A stretch of DNA of 7,168 bases from contig CABKMX010000053.1 in NCBI GenBank assembly GCA_902373595.1, positions 1 to 7,168 on the forward strand. The letters are read 5' to 3'. The stretch's first letter is position 1; each line of letters opens with the position of its first letter. The translations under genes and the position numbers were made by a program. The notes beneath the pieces are model-generated. The model was given only the letters and a program-made list of their open reading frames with translations, searched no databases and was not told the DNA's origin. The stretch is from an uncultured Christensenellaceae bacterium (GTDB lineage Bacteria; Bacillota; Clostridia; Christensenellales; UBA3700). Positions 1 through 7,168 of this stretch are shown here, in pieces.

Positions 1-61
1 TGTCCGACTCGGACAGGCTGCCGTAAGTCTTGACGACTTCGTATTCGAATTCTCTCGGCAT
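1..61 (-). CDS. Probable YdbC/PC4-type ssDNA-binding protein, N-terminus only
   Basis: Only the first 20 codons are in the window; the rest lies beyond the left edge. The peptide begins MPREFEYEVVKTYGSLSES. This resembles the start of the small (about 70-80 residue) bacterial YdbC family, which has a PC4-like fold, binds single-stranded nucleic acid, and typically opens with a F-x-Y/F-E-I/V-V-x-x-x-G-x-LSE pattern. The ATG at 59-61 is well supported: GGGAGGAG (69-76, minus sense) sits 7 nt upstream, and a strong promoter lies at 102-130. The gene therefore has its own transcription start and is not obviously part of the lacZ transcript. The identification rests on a short N-terminal match recalled from family knowledge. 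The diagnostic central motif (KELNLVSWNG-like) would lie outside the window, so another small protein cannot be excluded. Confidence 0.5.
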   Translation of the reverse strand, partial: MPREFEYEVVKTYGSLSESD

Positions 62-76
62 ATAAATTCTCCTCCC

Positions 77-91
77 GTCGCGCGCGGCGAC
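77..91 (-). other. Small GC hairpin in the leader of the 1-61 gene
   Basis: The 5-bp inverted repeat GTCGC / GCGAC with a 5-nt GC loop lies between the predicted transcription start (about 95) and the Shine-Dalgarno sequence, abutting the latter. It could form near the 5' end of the mRNA and affect its stability or ribosome access. The arms are short and the region is GC-rich, so chance occurrence is quite possible. Confidence 0.3.
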
Positions 92-101
92 CTTTTTCTA
101 T

Positions 102-130
102 ATTATAGCACAGTCCGAAGCGTATTTCAA
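102..130 (-). promoter_or_regulatory. Strong extended -10 promoter for the 1-61 gene
   Basis: Read on the minus strand, a -35 box TTGAAA (125-130) is followed by a 17-nt spacer (108-124) and a perfect TATAAT (102-107). The spacer ends in TGC directly before TATAAT, giving the TGn extended -10. The expected start of transcription is near 95. The leader then carries a GC hairpin (77-91) and a GGGAGGAG ribosome site (69-76). Directly upstream of the -35 box is a 30-bp stretch made only of A and T (131-160), in the position of an UP element. This is the best promoter in the window and fits a housekeeping sigma factor. Confidence 0.8.
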
Positions 131-160
131 TAATATTTTTAATTTTATTTAAAAATATTA
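131..160. repeat. Perfect 12-bp AT-only inverted repeat
   Basis: Arms TAATATTTTTAA (131-142) and TTAAAAATATTA (149-160) are exact reverse complements around a 6-nt TTTTAT centre. The element touches the -35 box of the downstream promoter and follows the GC hairpin after lacZ. On the minus strand its U-rich arm (U5 at 155-151) could serve as the tail of the lacZ terminator, while the same DNA could act as an UP element for the 102-130 promoter. The repeat is directly visible; both roles are inferred from position. Confidence 0.6.
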
Positions 161-200
161 CGCGCGCCCGCGCGCCTATATTATATATAGATAGGCGCGT
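161..200 (-). terminator. Candidate lacZ terminator hairpin
   Basis: Starting 19 nt after the lacZ stop codon, minus-strand RNA contains a 9-bp perfect stem CGCGCCTAT / ATAGGCGCG (199-191 and 179-171) around an 11-nt AU loop. A GC stretch (170-161) and then UAAUAUUUUU follow. An alternative pairing of ACGCGC (200-195) with GCGCGT (166-161) would bring a hairpin directly against the U-rich tract. The gap between the best stem and the U run makes this an imperfect intrinsic terminator. It is nevertheless the only candidate between lacZ and the next promoter. Confidence 0.45.
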
Positions 201-218
201 GGGTGCGGCGATGGGATT

Positions 219-3326
<3,108 letters not shown>

Positions 3327-3707
3327 CTAAGAGCGGTTTATTGAGACGGAGAAAGGAAACACGGACGCAACGGCGACCTTGAGCCATTGAAAGGCAATCG
3401 GAAGCGCGACCACGGTCGCCGCGGACAACAGAGCAAAAATCATCGAAAACACCCCGACCGCGACCCCTCCCGTCGCCGCCCAAAGCGTCCCGGCCACGGG
3501 CGCTGAGGGGACTAGCGTCACCTTTTTGCCGAAAGGCTTGTAGACGAATCGCCCTATTTTGAAGAAGGAGACGGCAAGCGGCGCGCCGACCACGGTCAGC
3601 GCGGCGGCGACACCCAGCGCAAACCAAATCAGACACAGCGCAACCCCTCCGAACAGCTTCCAATAGAGGTTGCCGATTGACTTCAAAACATATCTCAACA
3701 CCTTCAC
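3327..3707 (-). CDS. YccF-family membrane protein (two-repeat DUF307)
   Basis: A 126-residue hydrophobic protein, predicted to be integral in the cytoplasmic membrane. It shows the YccF pattern twice. Repeat 1 (about 12-60) runs from GNLYWKLFGG to TVVGAPLA, ending in PFGKK. Repeat 2 (about 73-120) runs from GTLWAATGG to TVVALPIA, ending in SVFPFS. Each repeat has a GG-led hydrophobic segment, a TVV-x-x-P turn, a Lys and a terminal PF, which matches the family signature (T-I-[IV]-G-[IV]-P-F-G, then PFG). The second repeat is more diverged. The family's biochemical role is not established. The start is GTG (3705-3707); the ATG two bases upstream is in another frame and hits TGA at once. No Shine-Dalgarno is visible, and an internal TTG two codons in (after GAAGGTG) is an alternative. 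The gene stands between the pfl operon terminator and the lacZ promoter. Confidence 0.8.
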   Translation of the reverse strand: MKVLRYVLKSIGNLYWKLFGGVALCLIWFALGVAAALTVVGAPLAVSFFKIGRFVYKPFGKKVTLVPSAPVAGTLWAATGGVAVGVFSMIFALLSAATVVALPIAFQWLKVAVASVFPFSVSINRS

Positions 3708-3713
3708 ATATCA

Positions 3714-3742
3714 AGTATGCGCAAAATCGGCTTTCTTGACAA
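3714..3742 (-). promoter_or_regulatory. Candidate promoter of the yccF-like gene, possibly leaderless
   Basis: On the minus strand TTGTCA (3737-3742, five of six bases matching TTGACA) is followed by a 17-nt spacer and CATACT (3714-3719, four of six matching TATAAT). Six bases TGATAT then lead to the GTG start codon at 3707, so transcription would be expected to begin at or within a base or two of the start codon. This agrees with the absence of a ribosome site. The promoter lies 25 nt beyond the U tract of the preceding terminator, which makes an independent promoter here plausible. Confidence 0.5.
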
Positions 3743-3767
3743 AGCGGCGATAACGCACACGGGCACC

Positions 3768-3800
3768 AAAAAAATTGCCGCGAGCGTCTTTGCTCGCGGC
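3768..3800 (-). terminator. Intrinsic terminator of the pfl operon
   Basis: Minus-strand RNA forms a perfect 9-bp stem GCCGCGAGC / GCTCGCGGC (3800-3792 and 3785-3777) with a 6-nt AAAGAC loop, followed by AA and a run of seven U (3774-3768). It lies 19 nt after the stop codon of the cysteine protein gene. No T-tract follows the hairpin on the plus strand, so it works in one direction only. It separates the pfl operon from the yccF-like gene. Confidence 0.92.
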
Positions 3801-3819
3801 GGTCGTGAACATCTCCTTT

Positions 3820-4281
3820 TCAGTCGATCAAGCCCTCTCTTTTCAATTCCTCTTCGATCAGCGAGACCGAATCGAGTACATATTTTATGCACGGTCTTAT
3901 GCCGTCCGCTGCCGGCGACGGCACGTCGGGGACATATCCTTCCGTCAATTCTTTGACCTTTTTGAGCAGCTCGGGGCAATTGTCCGTGCCGCCGTTGAGC
4001 GCCTTGAACTTGCCGTCGAGTTCGGAGATTACGCGGTACACTTCCGTCTTGTCGATCGGCATGCCGTCCTCTCTCCTTCTGACAAGCCCCAGCACCATGC
4101 CCATCGCCGATACCGCGCCGCAGAGGTTGCGCGTAAAGCCGAAGCCGCAGCCGAACGACACCGCGACGGACTCCAATGTCGCGCGGTCGAGAGGAAGCAC
4201 ATCCTCGAAAGCCATCAGCACCGCCGGCGCGCAGCCGTAGCCCTTTTTGAAATAGTCGTATGCCTTTTGTCTTCTGTTCAT
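3820..4281 (-). CDS. C_GCAxxG_C_C family cysteine-rich redox-type protein
   Basis: A 153-residue soluble protein matching the family named for its cysteine pattern (C_GCAxxG_C_C). Its function is unknown, and a redox or metal-linked role is usually assumed. Visible hallmarks are a GYGCAPAVLMAF start with Cys17, an FGCGFG segment with Cys45, LCGAVSAMGMVLGL with Cys54 (the CGAxxG core, here CGAVSA, with Ala where Gly is usual), NGGTDNCPELL with Cys102, and RPCIKYV with Cys131. The C-terminus is charged and helical. The ATG (4279-4281) overlaps the pflA stop as ATGA, and AGGTGA (4285-4290, minus sense) inside the pflA end provides a ribosome site, so translation is probably coupled to PflA. It is the last gene of the pfl operon, just ahead of the terminator. 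That placement suggests a link to anaerobic redox metabolism or to iron-sulfur/radical enzyme upkeep, which is inference. Confidence 0.82.
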   Translation of the reverse strand: MNRRQKAYDYFKKGYGCAPAVLMAFEDVLPLDRATLESVAVSFGCGFGFTRNLCGAVSAMGMVLGLVRRREDGMPIDKTEVYRVISELDGKFKALNGGTDNCPELLKKVKELTEGYVPDVPSPAADGIRPCIKYVLDSVSLIEEELKREGLID

Positions 4282-5012
4282 AACTCACCTGTGCATTTGT
4301 CCGCGAACTCTTGCAGTTGCGCTAGCCTGTCCTTTGACAGCGCGGGCGTGTCTTTGAGGGGGTTGGGAATCCCCATTCTTTCGTACTTAGAGAATCCCAT
4401 CGTATGGAACGCGAGCAGCTGCCACCGCCTCACGCACTTGTACCGATTGACGATTGCCGCATACTTTGCCACCTCTTCCTCGCTGTCGTTGACGCCGGGG
4501 ACGATGACGGTGCGGAGCCAGACATATGCGCTCCTCTCTTCGAGAAAGTCGAGCGTATTCATCACCGCGCGAAAGTCGCCGCGGCAATATCTGCGATAGC
4601 CCTCTTCGTCGTAAAATTTGAGGTCAAGGATGACCATATCGGCAGAGGCGAGGGCGCGCTTTACGCTGTCGGTGAGCGGCACTCCGCCGCAAGTATCCAG
4701 CGCGACATCGATGCCCTTCTCGTGCAGTTTCTCCGTCAATTCGCAGGCAAACTCGCTCTGCGTGAGGACTTCACCGCCGCTGAGCGTCACGCCGCCCTCC
4801 TTGCCGAAATAGGGCTTGTAGCGCGCAATCTTGGCGGCGAGCTCGTCCGCGGTCGGGCGCATCGCCCCTTCGCCCTCCCACGTGTCGGGGTTGTGGCAAT
4901 AGGCGCAGCGAAAGGGACAGCCCATAAAAAAGACCTCGTAGCGTATCCCCTTTCCGTCGAGGGCGGCGAGGCTCTCGACGGAATGGATGTTGCCCCTGCG
5001 AGGTCCGTTCAT
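4278..5012 (-). CDS. pflA: Pyruvate formate-lyase-activating enzyme, radical SAM
   Basis: Uses S-adenosylmethionine and a 4Fe-4S cluster to abstract a hydrogen from the C-terminal glycine of PFL, creating the glycyl radical. At 244 residues it has the short single-domain length of PflA and lacks the extra ferredoxin-like insert of other glycyl-radical activases. The cluster motif CPFRCAYC supplies Cys32, Cys36 and Cys39 and is followed by HNPDTW, typical of PflA. SGGE (78-81) is the SAM-binding GGE motif. LDTCGG (105-110) and LDLKFYDEE (129-137) match the DT...LDLK region that binds SAM and a monovalent cation in PFL activase. The usual VDGPGIR segment reads LDGKGIR here. The start codon overlaps the pflB stop as TGATG and has no clear Shine-Dalgarno, so translation probably depends on coupling to pflB. 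It overlaps the next gene by 4 nt. Confidence 0.95.
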   Translation of the reverse strand: MNGPRRGNIHSVESLAALDGKGIRYEVFFMGCPFRCAYCHNPDTWEGEGAMRPTADELAAKIARYKPYFGKEGGVTLSGGEVLTQSEFACELTEKLHEKGIDVALDTCGGVPLTDSVKRALASADMVILDLKFYDEEGYRRYCRGDFRAVMNTLDFLEERSAYVWLRTVIVPGVNDSEEEVAKYAAIVNRYKCVRRWQLLAFHTMGFSKYERMGIPNPLKDTPALSKDRLAQLQEFADKCTGEL

Positions 5013-7168
5013 CAGAACTTTTCGTGGAAGGTGCGGTTGATGACTTCCTGTTGCTGATTCTTGTTCAGCTTGTTGAAGTTGACCGCATAGCCGCTCACTC
5101 TGATTGTCAAGTTGGGATAGAGCGTCGGGTCGTTCATCGCGTCGATGAGCTTTTGTCTGTTGAGCACGTTGACGTTGAGGTGGTGCGCGTCTTGGATGAA
5201 GTAGCCGTCCAACATCGCGGTCAGCTTGCTCACTCTGTCGTCCTCGTTCTCGCCGAGGGTGTCGGGCGTGATCGAGAAGGTATTGGAAATGCCGTCGCGG
5301 CAGCAGCTGTACGGCAGCTTCGCGACCGAGTTGAGTGACGCGAGCGCGCCCTCGCAGTCTCTGCCGTGCATCGGATTCGCGCCGGGAGCGAACGGCTCGC
5401 CGCGCTTACGTCCGTCGGGCGTAGAGCCCGTCTTCTTGCCGTAGACGACGTTGGATGTGATCGTCAAAATGGACAGCGTGTGCTTTGCATGGCGATAGGT
5501 CGGGGTCTTTTTGAGCTCTTCGAAGAAGCTCTCGACAATCCACTTTGCGATGCTGTCGACCCTGTCGTCGTCGTTGCCGTATTTGGGGAAGTCGCCCTCC
5601 GTCTTGAAGTCGGTGATCAATCCCCTCTCGTCCTTGATTGCGGTGACCTTGGCGTACTTGATTGCGCTGAGGCTGTCCGCGAGCACGCTGAGTCCGCAGA
5701 TGCCGAACGCCATCAATCTGTCGACGTCGGTGTCGTGGAGGCTCATCATCAAGCGCTCGTACGCATATTTGTCGTGCATATAGTGGATGACGTTGAGCGT
5801 GTTGACATACAGCTTCGCCATCCAGCTCATATATTGCTTGTACGCCTCCAGCACTTTGTGGTAGTCGAGCACGCCCTCGTCGAACACGGGGCCTTCGGGC
5901 GCGACCTGGATGCCGTAGATCTCGTCCTTGCCGCCGTTGAGCGCCATCAGGAGGACTTTGGCGAGGTTGCATCTCGCGCCGAAGAACTGCATCTGTTTGC
6001 CCACTCTCATCGCGGAGACGCAGCAAGCAATCGCATAGTCGTCGCCGTAGATCGGGCGCATGACGTCGTCGTTCTCGTACTGAATGGAGTCGGTGTCGAT
6101 CGAGACCTTTGCGCAGAAGTCCTTGAAGCCCTGCGGCAGGCTCTGCGCCCACAGAATGGTGATGTTGGGCTCGGCGCTGCTGCCGAGATTGTAGAGCGTC
6201 TGCAAGATGCGGAAGGACGTCTTGGTGACCATCGATCTGCCGTCCTCGCACACGCCGCCCTCGGACGTCGTGACCCAAGTCGGATCGCCTGCGAACAGGT
6301 CGTTGTACTCGGGCGTACGCAGGTGGCGCACAAGGCGCAATTTGACGACGAGGTCGTCGATGATCTCCTGCGCGGCGGACTCGTCCAAAAGCCCCGCCTT
6401 GATGTCTCTCTCGAAATAGATGTCGAGGAAGGTCGTGATCCTGCCGATGGAATTTGCCGCGCCGTTCTGTTCCTTGACCGCGCCGAGATAGCCGAAATAC
6501 AGCCACTGCACTGCCTCTTTGGCGTTGCGTGCCGGACGGGAAATGTCGCAGCCGTACTGCGCCGCCATCGTCTTGAGCTGTTCCATGAAGTCGAGCTGTT
6601 TGGACAGCTCTTCGAGCTGGCGGATATTCTCCTCGCTCATATCCTTCATTCCGTATTCGCGCTTGTCGCGCTTTTTGCACTCGATCAGATAGTCCATGCC
6701 GTACAGCGCGATGCGGCGGTAGTCGCCGATGATTCTGCCGCGCGCATAGGCGTCGGGCAGACCGGTGATTACGCCGACGTGACGCGCTGCGCGCATCTCT
6801 TCGGTGTAGACTCTGAACACGCCGTCGTTGTGCGTCGTGCGGTATTTGAACTCCGTCCTGACCTTGTCGGACATCTTGTAGCCGTACGCGTCGCACGCCT
6901 TCTCGCACATTCTTATGCCGGCAAAGGGATTGACCGCCCTCTTGAGAGGCGCGTCCGTCTGCAAGCCGACGATGATATCGAGGTCCTTGTCGACATAGCC
7001 GGGGGCGTAGGTCAGGATGGACGACACGTTTTCGGTGTCGACGTCGAGCACGCCCTTTTTCGCCTCCTCGACGAGCAAAGCGTTGAGCTTGGCGGAAATT
7101 TTCTTTGTCCTTTCGGTCGCTCCTTTGAGGAACGCCGCGTCTCCGTCATAGGGGGTGTAGTTGGAGAC
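5012..7168 (-). CDS. pflB: Formate C-acetyltransferase (pyruvate formate-lyase), 5' end cut
   Basis: Converts pyruvate and CoA to acetyl-CoA and formate in the anaerobic cytoplasm. The visible 718 residues cover nearly the whole family length (about 740-760); only about the first 20-30 residues lie beyond the right edge. The frame is open to the window end and codes for a normal PFL N-terminal region ([19 protein letters not shown]), so the TTG at 7076-7078 is internal and not a start. The PFL domain fills most of the protein, with [11 protein letters not shown] in the middle. Catalytic Cys-Cys is in IACCVSAM (codons 6020-6025). The C-terminal glycyl-radical domain has RVSGYAVNF, with the radical glycine codon at 5090-5092, followed by [11 protein letters not shown]. 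The adjacent cysteine pair identifies a true PFL, not a diol dehydratase or benzylsuccinate synthase relative. An extra Cys in GARCNLAK, where I recall Ala as usual, is a minor oddity. The stop overlaps the pflA start (TGATG). The promoter is outside the window. Confidence 0.97.
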   Translation of the reverse strand, partial: VSNYTPYDGDAAFLKGATERTKKISAKLNALLVEEAKKGVLDVDTENVSSILTYAPGYVDKDLDIIVGLQTDAPLKRAVNPFAGIRMCEKACDAYGYKMSDKVRTEFKYRTTHNDGVFRVYTEEMRAARHVGVITGLPDAYARGRIIGDYRRIALYGMDYLIECKKRDKREYGMKDMSEENIRQLEELSKQLDFMEQLKTMAAQYGCDISRPARNAKEAVQWLYFGYLGAVKEQNGAANSIGRITTFLDIYFERDIKAGLLDESAAQEIIDDLVVKLRLVRHLRTPEYNDLFAGDPTWVTTSEGGVCEDGRSMVTKTSFRILQTLYNLGSSAEPNITILWAQSLPQGFKDFCAKVSIDTDSIQYENDDVMRPIYGDDYAIACCVSAMRVGKQMQFFGARCNLAKVLLMALNGGKDEIYGIQVAPEGPVFDEGVLDYHKVLEAYKQYMSWMAKLYVNTLNVIHYMHDKYAYERLMMSLHDTDVDRLMAFGICGLSVLADSLSAIKYAKVTAIKDERGLITDFKTEGDFPKYGNDDDRVDSIAKWIVESFFEELKKTPTYRHAKHTLSILTITSNVVYGKKTGSTPDGRKRGEPFAPGANPMHGRDCEGALASLNSVAKLPYSCCRDGISNTFSITPDTLGENEDDRVSKLTAMLDGYFIQDAHHLNVNVLNRQKLIDAMNDPTLYPNLTIRVSGYAVNFNKLNKNQQQEVINRTFHEKF

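Noticed and set aside
3711..3812. 33-codon minus-strand open frame (MFTTAASKD...) just after the cysteine protein gene
   Set aside because: It runs straight through the intrinsic terminator stem and U tract, and its GGAG touches the ATG with no spacing. It is most likely not translated.
4404..5057. 217-residue plus-strand open frame opposite pflA
   Set aside because: It is antisense to an intact radical SAM activase with all motifs present, with no similarity I can recognise and no start signals.
5406..6908. 500-residue minus-strand open frame inside pflB in another frame
   Set aside because: It is very Arg/Gln-rich, has no domain, and overlaps completely the frame that carries the PFL Cys-Cys motif. 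It is a frame-shifted shadow of pflB.
7076..7078. TTG as the start of PFL
   Set aside because: The frame continues upstream to the window edge and codes for a normal PFL N-terminal region, so this codon is an internal leucine.

Overview
The window reads as ordinary chromosomal DNA from an anaerobic, fermenting bacterium. The most likely source is a Bacillota/Clostridia-type gut lineage. The reasons are strong GGAGG-type ribosome sites, near-consensus TATAAT promoters in AT-rich gaps between GC-leaning genes, an oxygen-sensitive glycyl-radical pyruvate formate-lyase with its activase, and protein subfamilies (a LacZ with a GSNSCGP C-terminal signature, a C_GCAxxG_C_C protein, a probable YdbC-like protein) that I associate with Firmicutes. 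The taxonomic call is inference. All genes lie on the minus strand, so transcription runs from the high-coordinate end to the low-coordinate end.

In the order of transcription: (1) 7168-3820 holds a tight operon, pflB (5' end cut by the window edge), pflA, and a small C_GCAxxG_C_C-family cysteine protein. The genes are joined by a TGATG and an ATGA stop/start overlap, and the operon closes with a textbook intrinsic terminator at 3768-3800. (2) 3707-3327 is a two-repeat YccF-type membrane protein. It has a GTG start, no visible Shine-Dalgarno, and a candidate promoter placed so that the mRNA could be leaderless. (3) 3266-219 is a full-length intracellular GH2 beta-galactosidase (LacZ, 1015 residues) with its own promoter, which carries a perfect 12-bp GC palindrome between the -35 and -10 boxes. 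(4) 218-62 is an intergenic region with a GC hairpin, a perfect AT-rich inverted repeat, and a very good extended -10 promoter. (5) 61-1 is the start of a gene whose N-terminus resembles YdbC/PC4-type single-stranded-DNA-binding proteins.

Functionally, LacZ would hydrolyse imported beta-galactosides to monosaccharides. PFL, switched on by PflA, would convert the resulting pyruvate and CoA to acetyl-CoA and formate. No sugar transporter or lac regulator is visible. I found no tRNA, rRNA, CRISPR array, insertion sequence or phage gene, and no evidence for a novel multi-gene system. The most notable points are the cysteine protein translationally coupled to the PFL genes and the regulatory architecture in the short intergenic gaps.
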